Assembly (NCBI RefSeq): GCF_000426385.1
Contig: NZ_AUFG01000011.1
Span: forward strand, 43,244 to 107,243
Length of the DNA stretch: 64,000 nt
DNA from: Arsenicicoccus bolidensis DSM 15745
GTDB lineage: Bacteria; Actinomycetota; Actinomycetes; Actinomycetales; Dermatophilaceae
Reading direction: 5' to 3'
Below the pieces are notes generated by a model. It was given only the letters and a program-made list of their open reading frames with translations, did no database searches and was not told the origin of the DNA. Made by a program: the position numbers and the translations under genes. Below are positions 51,913-61,661 of the stretch, in pieces (position 1 is the stretch's first letter; the number at the start of each line of letters is the position of its first letter).

Positions 51913-52685
51913 CGGGTCACCTCGTCGCTCTCGACGCGTCCGTCGCGCAGCCGCACGACGCGTCGGCACCAGCCGGCGACGTCCGGGTCGTGGGTGACGA
52001 CCACGAGCGCCGCCCCCTGCGCCGCGCATGCCGTCGTCAGCAGGTGCATGACCTCCTGGCCGGTGGTCTGGTCGAGCGCGCCGGTCGGCTCGTCGGCGAA
52101 GACGACCCCCGGCGACCCGACGAGGGCCCGCGCGATCGCCACGCGCTGGGCCTGGCCGCCGGACAGCTCGCCCGGGCGGCGGCGCTCGAGTCCCTGCAGC
52201 CCCAGTGGCGCGAACCAGTCCCGGGCCCGCACCTCGGCCTGGCGCCGCGCGGTCCCCGCGAGCATGAGGGGCAGGGCGACGTTCTCGATGGCGGGGAGCT
52301 CGGGCAGCAGCTGCCCGGACTGGAAGACGAAGCCGAAGTCGCTGCGCCGCAACCGGCTGCGGGCCGCGTCGCCGAGCCGGGCGAGGTCCTTCCCCCGCCA
52401 CGAGACGGTGCCCGAGGTCGGGGTGACGACCCCGGCGAGCAGGTGCAGCAGGGTCGTCTTGCCGGAGCCGGAGGGTCCCATGACGGCGACGGACGATCCC
52501 GGCGCGATGGCGAGGTCGACGCCGGCCAGGGCGGGTGGCGCCTCGTCCCGCGTGGGTCCGTAGGTCTTGACGAGCGCCCGGCCGACGAGCGCCGCCTCGG
52601 GGCTCTCGCTGCTCTCGGGGCTCCCGGTGCTCTTGCGGCTCTCGGGATGGTGGGTCTCGGCGCGTGGGGAGGTGGTGAGGTTCAT
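51909..52685 (-). CDS. ABC transporter ATP-binding protein, LolD/MacB-like
   Basis: 258 aa from ATG 52685; starts at 52697 and 52730 in the same frame are possible. Walker [18 protein letters not shown]-loop FVFQSGQLLPELPAIENVALPLML, signature LSGGQAQRVAIARALV, Walker B VVFADEPTGALD, switch His VVVTHDPD. The ENVALPL and SGGQAQRVAIARAL spelling puts it in the LolD/MacB/FtsE export branch. It overlaps the FtsX-like permease gene by 4 nt, so the two form one exporter. Confidence 0.92.
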   Translation of the reverse strand: MNLTTSPRAETHHPESRKSTGSPESSESPEAALVGRALVKTYGPTRDEAPPALAGVDLAIAPGSSVAVMGPSGSGKTTLLHLLAGVVTPTSGTVSWRGKDLARLGDAARSRLRRSDFGFVFQSGQLLPELPAIENVALPLMLAGTARRQAEVRARDWFAPLGLQGLERRRPGELSGGQAQRVAIARALVGSPGVVFADEPTGALDQTTGQEVMHLLTTACAAQGAALVVVTHDPDVAGWCRRVVRLRDGRVESDEVTR

Positions 52686-52839
52686 GCCGTCGACCATCCC
52701 GAAGGCGCCGTGTCGCGGGCGTCGGACCACGGTGCCGACCTTTCGTCATACCGGGGTCTGAGCCGGAGGACCCACCGGAGGGGCCAGTGGGACCACGGGG
52801 GGACCAGCGGGGCGGAGGACTCCCGTAACCTTGGGCCTC

Positions 52840-53607
52840 ATGGCTCGTCAGCGCACCCCCGAAGGTCCCCCTCCGCCTCCCGCGGTGCAGAAGATCCGGC
52901 TGCGCTACGCCAAGCGCGGGCGGCTGCGCTTCTCCTCGACCCGCGACTTCCAGCGGGCGCTCGAGCGGGCGCTGCGGCGGGCCGGCGTCCCGATGGCCTA
53001 CTCCGCGGGCTTCCACCCGCACCCCAAGATCAGCTACGCCAACGCCGCGCCGACGGGCACCGCCAGCGAGGCGGAGTACTTCGAGATCTCCGTGACCGAG
53101 CCGGTCGAGCCATCCCGGGTCGCCGCCGCCCTCGACGAGGCCCTCCCGGACGGCATCGACGTCCTCGAGGCCGCCGACGCGCTGCCCGGGTCGCTCGCCG
53201 ACCGGCTGCAGGCCTCGGAGTGGATCGTCGAGCTGCGCGGGCTCGACGCCGACCAGCGCGCTCAGGTCGAGCGGACCGTGTCGGCCTTCCTGGCGGCCGA
53301 GACGGTCGAGATCAGCCGTATGACGAAGAGCGGGAACCGCACCTTCGACGTCCGCTCGGCGGTGCTCGCCCTCGACCTGCAGGGTGCTGCGGGGCGGGCC
53401 GCGGCCAGCGGGGTCACCGTCAGCACGGATGCCCAGCTGCTGCGGGTGCTGCTGCGTCATACGACCCCGACGGTGCGACCCGACGACGTCATCACGGCGC
53501 TCGCCGCGACGGGGGAGGGCCTGCCGCAGGCCACCCCGCTGATGACCCGCCTGGTGCAAGGCCCCTGGTCAGAGGCGGACGCCACGGTCGGCGACCCGCT
53601 GCGCTGA
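52840..53607 (+). CDS. TIGR03936 / DUF2344 radical-SAM-associated protein
   Basis: 255 aa from ATG 52840; a TTG at 52831 is possible. The family start is QKIRLRYAKRGRLRFSSTRDFQRALERALRRAGVPMAYSAGFHPHPKISYANAAPTG, and ISRMTKSGNRTFDVRSAVLAL occurs near residue 155. This protein is normally next to the TIGR03960 radical SAM gene and upstream of rne. Here the second link is kept but the first partner is 11 kb upstream. Function unproven, probably with the radical SAM enzyme. Confidence 0.9.
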   Translation: MARQRTPEGPPPPPAVQKIRLRYAKRGRLRFSSTRDFQRALERALRRAGVPMAYSAGFHPHPKISYANAAPTGTASEAEYFEISVTEPVEPSRVAAALDEALPDGIDVLEAADALPGSLADRLQASEWIVELRGLDADQRAQVERTVSAFLAAETVEISRMTKSGNRTFDVRSAVLALDLQGAAGRAAASGVTVSTDAQLLRVLLRHTTPTVRPDDVITALAATGEGLPQATPLMTRLVQGPWSEADATVGDPLR

Positions 53608-53982
53608 GGGCCGACCGCGCCACGCCCGGTGGGCGGTCCCCGGGCCACCTGAGAGGTGGGGCGGGCGCGCTGTGCGATACTGCTAGAGGTCACGGTGCGA
53701 CCCACTTCGTGCCGCTGACCCGACGACATCACGGCGACGTGCGGCGTCGCGACCGATCTGGTCGCCCGTCTCGCCCGACGACCGAGCCGACCGGCTCCGT
53801 CGACGTGATGGCGGCGGCACCACGTGAGTGACGCGCCTGGCGCGAGCCGCGCGGTGCAGCAGACGACTTCCGTCGTCGGGGCAACCTGCTCCGGTGACGA
53901 CGACGACCGCGCACCACGCGGCGACGAGGCGCATCGCGCCGGCAGTGGGCGTGGCCTCGTGGTCGAGAAGGGAACGCCTCCG
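53608..53982 (+). other. rne leader region, no gene
   Basis: The 375 bases before rne hold a small hairpin CCACCT-GAG-AGGTGG (53645-53659), a candidate -10 GATACT (53676-53681) and a second hairpin GCGACG/CGTCGC (53734-53750). The rne frame is open back to a GTG at 53824, but there is no ribosome site there and the residues are of low quality. No tRNA or other RNA gene was seen. RNase E genes often control their own mRNA through the 5' leader; nothing here proves that. Confidence 0.5.
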
Positions 53983-56900
53983 ATGGCACCCGACAACGAC
54001 ACCTTCCCCGCCGACAACGCCGCCGAGGCCGCTGGGGCCACCGAGGGCGCAGAGACCTCGCCGTCCGAGCAGGCCGCCGAGCCTGCCGACACCACGGCGT
54101 CTGCGGAGACCACCGAGACCGCGGCGTCTGTTGAGACCACCGAGGCTGCGGCGCCCGCCAAGAAGGCCACCCGCGCCCGCAAGGCCGCCGCCACCAAGCG
54201 CGCGCCCCGCAAGGCCGCCAAGAAGGCGCCCGCCGCGGCCGCCGCCCCCAGCGACAGCGACTCCGGCGACAACGACTCCAGCGAGGCCAGCGCCGAGGCG
54301 CCCGCCGACGTCGCCGGCCAGGCGCACCGCCCCAGCATCAGCGACGCCGACGACCTGCTCGGCACCCCCGGCACCGATGCCGAGGAGGGCGACGCCCGCG
54401 CCGCCGTCGACGCCGTCACCGCTGCCGCGCCGGCCAAGAAGGCCGCCAAGCGCACCCGCCGGGCCACCAAGAAGGCCTCGGCCCCCTCCGTCACCGAGTC
54501 CGTCGCCGGCACCGACGCCGACGATGACGCGTATGACGCGCCCGGCCTCACCTCCGGGGTCCCGGACCACGCCGCCGAGCGCGCCGCCGCCCAGGCGGAC
54601 GCCGTCGAGCAGGCCCCCGAGGTCGCCGCCGCAGCGGCTGACGTGGACGCCGACGACAGCGACGAGGAGGTCGTCGACATCGCCCTGGCCGTGCTCGACC
54701 AGGACCACCTCAACGACCTCATCAACGAGCTGCCAGTCCGCTCCGCCGACGACTCCGCCGAGCCGACCGTGTCGCCGTTCGGCCTGCTGTTCCAGGCGCC
54801 GGACCCCACGGTGGCCCGCCGCTCGCGGCGCGCCACCTCGCCGAGCGTCGACCCCTCCACCATCCAGCGCGACGAGTCCGACGACGCACAGGGTGCGCAG
54901 GACGACACCGACGACCTCGACGACTCGGGCTACGGCCGGCCTCGTGGCCGCGTCTCGCGCTCGCGGGACGAGCGGGACCTGCGTGGCCGGGACTCCCGTG
55001 GCCGCGACCTGCAGGACGACGCCGATGTGCAGGGCGGGCGTGGTGTTCAGGGCGACGACGACCGTGCCGAGCGGGACGAGCAGGACGACGACCAGGGTCC
55101 GCGCCGTCGCCGTCGCGGCGGCAAGGGCCGTCGCGGTCGCTCGGGCTCCGACGACCGTGGGGACGACCGGGGCGCCTCTGACGAGCAGGCCGACGGCGAC
55201 GACGACAGCGCTGACCGCGGCGGCCGAGGTCGCCCCGGCGACCGTCACGACCGCCAGGTCGACGACGACACGACCAACACGACCGACACGACCGACACGA
55301 CCGACGCAGACGACACCGACGACCAGGGCGACGACGGCGAGCAGTCCGGGGGATCCCGCCGCTCGCGCCGCCGCCGCGGCCGTGGTCGCTCCGGCGGACG
55401 CGCGGACTCCGACGGCGAGGACCGCAGCGACGACAAGGGCGACGACGAGTCGGACGACTCCGATGACGGCCGCAGCTCCCGCAACGGCCGGGACGACCAG
55501 GGCGAGGACGACGACGACTCGTCGAGCTCCTCGCGTCGGCGTCGCCGCCGTCGTCGCTCCGGCTCCGGCGGTGGCGACGAGGACCCGCCCGGCACCGTGA
55601 CCAAGGTCCGCGAGTCGCGCCGCTCCGAGTCCGCCACGGGCATCAAGGGGTCGACCCGCCTGGAGGCCAAGAAGCAGCGCCGTCGCGAGGGCCGCGAGGC
55701 TGGGCGTCGCCGCACGATCATCACCGAGGCCGAGTTCCTCGCCCGCCGCGAGAGCGTCGAGCGCACGATGGTCGTCCGTGACAGCGGCGACCGCACCCAG
55801 ATCGCGGTGCTCGAGGACGGCGTCCTCGTGGAGCACTACGTCTCGCGGGAGCAGTCGGCCAGCTCGACCAGCATCGCGGGCAACATCTATCTCGGGCGCG
55901 TGCAGAACGTCCTGCCGTCGATGGAGGCCGCCTTCGTCGACATCGGCAAGGGCCGCAACGCCGTCCTCTACGCCGGCGAGGTCAACTGGGACGCCGCCGG
56001 CCTCGAGAACGGCCAGCCGCGCCGCATCGAGAACGCCCTCAAGTCCGGCCAGACCGTCCTGGTCCAGGCCACCAAGGACCCGATGGGTCACAAGGGTGCC
56101 CGCCTGACCTCGCAGATCTCGCTGCCCGGCCGCTACCTGGTCTTCGTGCCCGGCAGCTCGATGACCGGCATCAGCCGCAAGCTGCCCGACACCGAGCGGG
56201 CCCGCCTCAAGCGGATCCTCAAGGACGTCATGCCCGCCGACGCCGGCGTGATCGTCCGCACCGCCGCCGAGGGGGCCAGCGAGCAGGAGCTGCGCGCCGA
56301 CGTCGCCCGCCTGACCGCGATGTGGGACGACATCCAGACCAAGGCCGGCGCCCGCGGCACCAACGCCCCCGCGCTGCTCCACGGCGAGCCGGACCTCACC
56401 GTCCGGGTGATCCGCGACGTCTTCAACGAGGACTTCAGCTCGCTGGTCGTGTCCGGCCCCGAGGTCTGGGAGACCGTGAGCTCGTATGTCGAGTCCGTGG
56501 CCCTCGACCTCGCCCCGCGCCTCACGCGCTGGACCGGCGACAAGGACGTCTTCGTCGAGCACCGCGTCGACGAGCAGCTCGCCAAGGCGATGGACCGCAA
56601 GGTCTGGCTGCCGTCCGGCGGCTCCCTGGTCATCGACCGCACCGAGGCGATGACCGTGGTCGACGTCAACACCGGCAAGTTCGTCGGTCAGGGCGGCAAT
56701 CTCGAGGAGACCGTCACCAAGAACAACATCGAGGCGGCCGAGGAGATCGTGCGCCAGCTGCGGCTGCGCGACATCGGCGGCATCATCGTCGTGGACTTCA
56801 TCGACATGGTGCTGGAGTCCAACCGCGACCTGGTCGTGCGTCGACTGGTCGAGTGCCTGGGTCGCGACCGCACCAAGCACCAGGTCGCCGAGGTCACCTC

Positions 56901-58050
56901 GCTCGGGCTGGTCCAGATGACCCGAAAGCGGGTCGGGACCGGGCTCATCGAGTCCTTCTCCACCACGTGCGAGCACTGCAACGGCCGCGGGATCCTCATC
57001 TCGTCCACGCCGGTCGCGCCCGGCACCGAGTCCGGTGTCGACCACTCCCACGACCAGGGCGGACGCCGTGGTCGCAAGGGCAATGGCGGCAACGGATCCG
57101 GCAACGGCGGCTCCAGCAACGGCTCGAACGGGTCCAACAACGGTGGGTCCGGCAACGGCGGGTCCAACGGGTCCAACGGCAACGGACGGGGACGGGACGA
57201 CGCGGCCAAGGCCGAGGACTCCGGCCCGACGCCGGCCCAGATCGCGGCGGCCGCACACGCAGCGGCGATGGCGGCCTCCAAGGCCGTCGTCGACGACGAG
57301 CAGCCGGCCTCGCCCGACGAGGTCGCGCGGGCGATCGACGACGCCATGGCCTCGGTCCTGGGCGACGAGCCGGACGCGGCTGCCGCTCCGGTCGGCGCCG
57401 TCTCCGACGCCTCCGACGCCACCGGCGTCACCGACGCTCCTGAGGAGGAGCGCCCCGCCCGGGGCCGCCGCTCCGCCCGCAAGGGCCGCGCCTCCAAGGC
57501 CGCTGCTGGCGCGCCCGCTCCGGCACCCGTGCCGGCATCGACCCCCGCCGAGGCCGGCCCCGCCGCCACCCCGGCAGGGGAGCCCGACGCCGGCGACGAG
57601 GCCGCTCCCGGATCCGACGCCGAGTCGGCCGCCAACGCCGCCGACGACGCCGCGGCGAGCACCGACCACCCCGGCCTCGGCTGGGGTCCCGAGGACACCT
57701 CCGGCACCGGCAGCTCCGACCCCGGCAGGTCCGGGGCGGGCACCTCCGGCGCCGGGTGGGGCTCGGACAGCGTCGTCGGCGACGTCGACGCCCCGGTCGA
57801 GGCGATCGCGGCAGCGACGTCCTTGCCCGAGGCGGCCCACGAGTCGCCCGCCGAGGCAGAGGCCACGCCCGAGCCCGAGAAGCGCCCCCGGCGACGCCGC
57901 GGTCGCGTGGTCGCCCCCGCGGGTCCGCCGAAGCCCCTCGAGACGGGCGGTTCGGCATACGAGCCGGTCGGCCGCGGGGAGGACACCGGCGACACAGAGA
58001 GCACTGGGGCCCCGAGCACCGAGGCCTCCGAGGGGACTCCGCAGGCCTGA
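53983..58050 (+). CDS. rne: ribonuclease E/G with long acidic extensions
   Basis: 1355 aa from ATG 53983 (AAGGGAA upstream). Residues 1-570 are Ala/Lys- then Asp/Arg/Gly-rich low complexity. The catalytic core starts near 580: S1 domain SIAGNIYLGRVQNVLPSMEAAFVDIGKGRNAVLYAGE, DNase-I-like part with catalytic Asp in VVDVNTGKFVG and VVDFIDMVL, and the Zn-link CEHCNGRG near 996. A Gly/Asn/Ser run and about 300 acidic/Ala residues follow. It is the main mRNA-decay endonuclease and scaffold. Long tails on both sides are known in actinobacteria, though these are large. Confidence 0.93.
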   Translation: MAPDNDTFPADNAAEAAGATEGAETSPSEQAAEPADTTASAETTETAASVETTEAAAPAKKATRARKAAATKRAPRKAAKKAPAAAAAPSDSDSGDNDSSEASAEAPADVAGQAHRPSISDADDLLGTPGTDAEEGDARAAVDAVTAAAPAKKAAKRTRRATKKASAPSVTESVAGTDADDDAYDAPGLTSGVPDHAAERAAAQADAVEQAPEVAAAAADVDADDSDEEVVDIALAVLDQDHLNDLINELPVRSADDSAEPTVSPFGLLFQAPDPTVARRSRRATSPSVDPSTIQRDESDDAQGAQDDTDDLDDSGYGRPRGRVSRSRDERDLRGRDSRGRDLQDDADVQGGRGVQGDDDRAERDEQDDDQGPRRRRRGGKGRRGRSGSDDRGDDRGASDEQADGDDDSADRGGRGRPGDRHDRQVDDDTTNTTDTTDTTDADDTDDQGDDGEQSGGSRRSRRRRGRGRSGGRADSDGEDRSDDKGDDESDDSDDGRSSRNGRDDQGEDDDDSSSSSRRRRRRRRSGSGGGDEDPPGTVTKVRESRRSESATGIKGSTRLEAKKQRRREGREAGRRRTIITEAEFLARRESVERTMVVRDSGDRTQIAVLEDGVLVEHYVSREQSASSTSIAGNIYLGRVQNVLPSMEAAFVDIGKGRNAVLYAGEVNWDAAGLENGQPRRIENALKSGQTVLVQATKDPMGHKGARLTSQISLPGRYLVFVPGSSMTGISRKLPDTERARLKRILKDVMPADAGVIVRTAAEGASEQELRADVARLTAMWDDIQTKAGARGTNAPALLHGEPDLTVRVIRDVFNEDFSSLVVSGPEVWETVSSYVESVALDLAPRLTRWTGDKDVFVEHRVDEQLAKAMDRKVWLPSGGSLVIDRTEAMTVVDVNTGKFVGQGGNLEETVTKNNIEAAEEIVRQLRLRDIGGIIVVDFIDMVLESNRDLVVRRLVECLGRDRTKHQVAEVTSLGLVQMTRKRVGTGLIESFSTTCEHCNGRGILISSTPVAPGTESGVDHSHDQGGRRGRKGNGGNGSGNGGSSNGSNGSNNGGSGNGGSNGSNGNGRGRDDAAKAEDSGPTPAQIAAAAHAAAMAASKAVVDDEQPASPDEVARAIDDAMASVLGDEPDAAAAPVGAVSDASDATGVTDAPEEERPARGRRSARKGRASKAAAGAPAPAPVPASTPAEAGPAATPAGEPDAGDEAAPGSDAESAANAADDAAASTDHPGLGWGPEDTSGTGSSDPGRSGAGTSGAGWGSDSVVGDVDAPVEAIAAATSLPEAAHESPAEAEATPEPEKRPRRRRGRVVAPAGPPKPLETGGSAYEPVGRGEDTGDTESTGAPSTEASEGTPQA

Positions 58051-58276
58051 CCCGCCACGGCCCGCGGACGGGGCCGGCAGCGGGACCAGCAGCACGAACC
58101 GCCGGGGCGGGGGAGCGAGGCCAGGATTTGGCCGCAGCGCCCCCGCCCCGGTAGTCTGATACGTCGGTGCGTCCACCGTCCCCCGCGTTGCCCAGGCGAA
58201 GTGCCAGGCGCGATCGGAGGCCGGTCACGAAGCGACGACCGGTTTCACATCCTCATCAAGAGAGCGAGTCTGCAAC
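58051..58276 (+). promoter_or_regulatory. rplU leader
   Basis: The 226-bp gap has GGTAGTCTGATACGTCGG (58148-58165) with TGATAC as a possible -10, and an inverted pair CCGGTC (58218-58223) / GACCGG (58236-58241). No gene is seen. The start of rplU is the GTG at 58277, with AGAGAG as a weak ribosome site. A ribosomal-protein leader element would be normal here but none could be recognised. Confidence 0.35.
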
Positions 58277-58585
58277 GTGTACGCGATTGTTCGCGCAGGC
58301 GGGCGCCAGGAGAAGGTCTCCGTGGGCGACGTCCTCATCGTCGACAAGGTGACCACCAAGCCTGGTGAGTCCTTCGAGCTCCAGCCCCTCCTCCTCGTCG
58401 ACGGTTCCACCGTCACGAGCGATGCGGCGCAGCTGGCCAAGATCAAGGTGACGGCCGAGGTCGTCAAGGCCACCAAGGGCCCCAAGATCACGATCATGAA
58501 GTACAAGAACAAGACGGGCTACCGCAAGCGCCAGGGTCACCGTCAGCCGACCACCCAGATCAAGGTCACCGCGATCGAGGCCTGA
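58277..58585 (+). CDS. rplU: 50S ribosomal protein L21
   Basis: 102 aa from GTG 58277. [20 protein letters not shown] and [26 protein letters not shown] are diagnostic of bL21, and the length is normal. It binds 23S rRNA. It is the first gene of rplU-rpmA, conserved downstream of rne. Confidence 0.96.
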   Translation: MYAIVRAGGRQEKVSVGDVLIVDKVTTKPGESFELQPLLLVDGSTVTSDAAQLAKIKVTAEVVKATKGPKITIMKYKNKTGYRKRQGHRQPTTQIKVTAIEA

Positions 58586-58631
58586 GCCTCATCGCCCCAC
58601 AGCTCACGCAGACACGAAGGCAGGCTTAGTC

Positions 58632-58886
58632 ATGGCACACAAGAAGGGTGCATCCAGCTCCAAGAACGGTCGCGACTCGAACGCTCAGCGCCTCGGCGTC
58701 AAGCGCTTCGGCGGCCAGGAGGTCAACGCCGGCGAGATCATCGTCCGCCAGCGCGGCACGCACTTCCACCCCGGCGCCAACGTCGGCCGCGGCAAGGACG
58801 ACACGCTGTTCGCCCTCGCTGCCGGTGCCGTCGAGTTCGGTACCAAGCGCGGCCGCAAGGTCGTCAACATCGTCGCCGGCGAGTGA
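58632..58886 (+). CDS. rpmA: 50S ribosomal protein L27
   Basis: 84 aa. [29 protein letters not shown] is diagnostic of bL27, whose N-terminus reaches the peptidyl transferase centre. There is no N-terminal cleavage extension of the firmicute type. It follows rplU after 46 nt; a terminator lies 40 nt downstream. Confidence 0.97.
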   Translation: MAHKKGASSSKNGRDSNAQRLGVKRFGGQEVNAGEIIVRQRGTHFHPGANVGRGKDDTLFALAAGAVEFGTKRGRKVVNIVAGE

Positions 58887-58925
58887 CGCACCGCTGAGCA
58901 TCTGCTCAGCACACACACATGTTTG

Positions 58926-58960
58926 CGCGAGGGTGCAGGCCACGAGCCTGCACCCTCGCG
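58926..58960 (+). terminator. intrinsic terminator after rpmA
   Basis: CGCGAGGGTGCAGGC (58926-58940) and GCCTGCACCCTCGCG (58946-58960) form a perfect 15-bp stem with a 5-nt loop CACGA, followed by TGGTTTC. A smaller inverted repeat GCTGAGCA/TGCTCAGC lies at 58893-58910. It ends the rplU-rpmA transcript, or limits readthrough into obgE, which starts 34 nt later. Confidence 0.88.
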
Positions 58961-58994
58961 TGGTTTCACTGCTGACGAGAGAAGGACCAGGGAC

Positions 58995-60518
58995 ATGGCG
59001 AGCTTCGTCGACCGGGTGACGCTGCACGTGCAGGCGGGCAACGGTGGTCACGGCGTGGCCTCCGTCCACCGCGAGAAGTTCAAGCCGCTCGGTGGCCCCG
59101 ACGGCGGCAACGGCGGTCGCGGCGGATCGGTCGTGCTGCGGGTCGACCCGCAGAAGACCACGCTCCTGGACTACCACCACACCCCGCACCGCAAGGCCGG
59201 CAACGGCAAGCCGGGCGAGGGTGCCGAGCGCAACGGTGCTGACGGCGACGACCTGGTGCTGGGCGTGCCGCAGGGCACCGTCGTCAAGGACAAGCAGGGC
59301 CGGCTGCTCGCCGACCTCGTCGAGATGGGCGGGGAGTATGTCGTCGCCCAGGGCGGTCGCGGCGGTCTCGGCAACAAGGCGCTGGCGTCCACCCGGCGCA
59401 AGGCTCCCGGCTTCGCCCTGCTGGGTGAGCCCGGCGACGAGCACGACGTCGTGCTGGAGCTCAAGACGCTCGCCGACGTCGCGCTGATCGGCTTCCCCTC
59501 CGCGGGCAAGTCCTCGCTGGTCTCCGTCCTGTCCAGCGCCCGCCCCAAGATCGCGGACTACCCCTTCACCACGCTGGTGCCCAACCTCGGCGTCGTGACG
59601 GCGGGCTCCGCGCGCTACACGGTCGCCGACGTGCCCGGGCTGATCCCCGGGGCGCACGAGGGCAAGGGCCTCGGCCTGGAGTTCCTGCGCCACGTCGAGC
59701 GCTGCTCGGTGCTGGTGCACGTCGTGGACTGCGCCACCCTCGAGCCCGACCGCGACCCGATGTCCGACCTCGAGGCGATCGAGCGCGAGCTCAGCCTCTA
59801 CGTCCCCGACGAGACGCTCGGTGGCAAGGCCCTGACCGAGCGCACCCGCATCGTCGTGCTCAACAAGGCCGACGTCCCCGAGGCCGAGGAGCTCGCCGAG
59901 TTCGTCAAGCCCGACCTGGAGGCTCGCGGCCTCGAGGTGCATGTCGTCTCCGCGGTGGCCCGCACCGGTCTCAAGGAGCTGACCTACGCCCTGGCGCGCC
60001 ACGTCGAGGCGGCCCGCGCCGAGGTGGAGCAGGTCGAGACGCGGCGCGTCGTCATACGCCCCAAGGCCGTCGACGACACCGGCTTCGTCGTCCGCAAGGA
60101 GAACACCTCCGACGGGGTCATCTATCGCGTCGTCGGCGACCGGCCCGCGCGCTGGGTCCGTCAGACCGACTTCAGCAACGACGAGGCCGTCGGCTACCTC
60201 GCCGACCGGCTCAACCGGCTGGGTGTCGAGGAGCAGCTGTTCAAGGTCGGCGCGGTCGCCGGCGACACGGTCGTGATCGGCGCCGAGGACGACGCGGTCG
60301 TCTTCGACTGGGAGCCGACGCTGGCCGCCGGCGCCGAGCTGCTCGGCCGCCGCGGCACCGACCTGCGGCTCGAGCAGGCCGAGGGGGCCCGCCGAGCCAC
60401 CCGCGCCGAGAAGCGCGACGAGCTCGCCGACCTCAAGGCCGCCCGCCGCAAGACCGCCGCCGAGCTGGACGCCGAGCGACGCTCGGGCCACTGGGCGACG
60501 CTGCGCGACGAGGACTGA
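58995..60518 (+). CDS. obgE: GTPase ObgE/CgtA
   Basis: 507 aa from ATG 58995. The N-terminal Obg fold ([26 protein letters not shown], Gly-rich [13 protein letters not shown]), the G domain from about 160 ([49 protein letters not shown]) and a C-terminal OCT domain plus basic helical tail (residues 430-507) are all present. It is needed for late 50S assembly and stress control. A start at 58923 in the same frame would overlap the terminator. Confidence 0.95.
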   Translation: MASFVDRVTLHVQAGNGGHGVASVHREKFKPLGGPDGGNGGRGGSVVLRVDPQKTTLLDYHHTPHRKAGNGKPGEGAERNGADGDDLVLGVPQGTVVKDKQGRLLADLVEMGGEYVVAQGGRGGLGNKALASTRRKAPGFALLGEPGDEHDVVLELKTLADVALIGFPSAGKSSLVSVLSSARPKIADYPFTTLVPNLGVVTAGSARYTVADVPGLIPGAHEGKGLGLEFLRHVERCSVLVHVVDCATLEPDRDPMSDLEAIERELSLYVPDETLGGKALTERTRIVVLNKADVPEAEELAEFVKPDLEARGLEVHVVSAVARTGLKELTYALARHVEAARAEVEQVETRRVVIRPKAVDDTGFVVRKENTSDGVIYRVVGDRPARWVRQTDFSNDEAVGYLADRLNRLGVEEQLFKVGAVAGDTVVIGAEDDAVVFDWEPTLAAGAELLGRRGTDLRLEQAEGARRATRAEKRDELADLKAARRKTAAELDAERRSGHWATLRDED

Positions 60519-60524
60519 CCTGCC

Positions 60525-61658
60525 GTGGCCGAGAGCGCTGGGAGCGGCGGCACCCGCGAGCGGATCGCCGACGCCGAGCGGATCGTCGTCAAGGTGGGGT
60601 CGTCCTCGCTGACCGGCGGGGACGGAGACCTGGACGACCTGGCCATCGGCCGGCTGGTGGACGCGCTGGCCCGACGCTGGCGCGACGGCGCGCAGGTCGT
60701 GCTCGTCTCGTCGGGGGCTATCGCCGCCGGGCTCAACCCGCTCGCGCTGCCCAAGCGCCCCCGCGACCTGGCCACCCAGCAGGCCGCCGCGGCGGTGGGG
60801 CAGGGCGCCCTGATGGCGGCCTACACCACGAGTTTCGGGCGGCACGGGGCCCGCGTCGGGCAGGTGCTGCTGACCGAGATGGACGTGACGCGGCGCTCGC
60901 ACTACGTCAACGCGCGACGCACCCTGGTGCGGCTGCTGCACCTCGGCGTCGTGCCCGTCGTCAACGAGAACGACTCGGTGGCCACGCAGGAGATCCGCTT
61001 CGGCGACAACGACCGGCTCGCGGCCCTCGTCGCGCACCTGGTCAAGGCCGACGCCCTGGTGCTGCTCTCCGACGTCGACGCGCTGTATGACGGACCGCCG
61101 TCGCGCCCCGGCGCCCGCCGGATCCCGGTGGTGCGCGGCGAGGCGGACCTGGCGGACGTCGTCATCCGTGGCTCCGGCAGCAAGGTCGGCACCGGCGGCA
61201 TGACGACCAAGATCGAGGCCGCCCGCATCGCCACCGGCGCCGGCATCCCCGCGCTGGTGACGTCGGCCGCGCTGGCGGCGGAGGCGCTGGGCGGCGAGGA
61301 CGTGGGGACGGTCTTCGAGGCGCCGGAGGTGCGTCCGCGGGGCCGCCTGCTGTGGCTGCGGCACGCGTCGACGGCACGGGGTCGGCTCGAGCTGGACGCG
61401 GGGGCCGTGGACGCCGTCGTGAGCCACCGCCGTTCGCTGCTCCCCGCCGGGATCGTGGGCGTGAGCGGCAGCTTCGACGAGGGGGATGCGGTGGACCTGG
61501 TCGCGCCGGACGGGCGCGTGGTGGGGCGCGGGCTGGTCAACTACGCGTCGTCCGAGCTGCCCGCGATGCTCGGCCGCAGCACCCACGATCTCGGCGACGA
61601 GCTGGGGGAGCAGTACCGTCGCGAGGTCATCCACCGCGACGACCTCGCCCTCCTCTGA
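60525..61658 (+). CDS. proB: glutamate 5-kinase
   Basis: 377 aa from GTG 60525, six bases after the obgE stop. The amino-acid kinase domain has VVKVGSSSLTGG, LVSSGAIAAGLNPL, VPVVNENDSVAT and GTGGMTTKIEAA; a C-terminal PUA domain follows from about 280 (GRLLWLRHASTARGRLELDAGA). It makes gamma-glutamyl phosphate, the first step to proline, and works with ProA. The PUA domain is typical of proline-inhibited long forms. Confidence 0.95.
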   Translation: MAESAGSGGTRERIADAERIVVKVGSSSLTGGDGDLDDLAIGRLVDALARRWRDGAQVVLVSSGAIAAGLNPLALPKRPRDLATQQAAAAVGQGALMAAYTTSFGRHGARVGQVLLTEMDVTRRSHYVNARRTLVRLLHLGVVPVVNENDSVATQEIRFGDNDRLAALVAHLVKADALVLLSDVDALYDGPPSRPGARRIPVVRGEADLADVVIRGSGSKVGTGGMTTKIEAARIATGAGIPALVTSAALAAEALGGEDVGTVFEAPEVRPRGRLLWLRHASTARGRLELDAGAVDAVVSHRRSLLPAGIVGVSGSFDEGDAVDLVAPDGRVVGRGLVNYASSELPAMLGRSTHDLGDELGEQYRREVIHRDDLALL

Positions 61659-61661
61659 CCC

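Noticed and set aside
53683..58176. Open frame of almost 1500 codons on the minus strand over rne
   Set aside because: It is a GC-rich mirror of the rne coding sequence: low-complexity Gly/Val/Asp composition, no family match, and rne itself has clear S1, catalytic and Zn-link motifs.
58923..58994. Longer N-terminus for obgE
   Set aside because: The extra codons are read from the rpmA terminator hairpin; ObgE homologues begin at the ATG at 58995.
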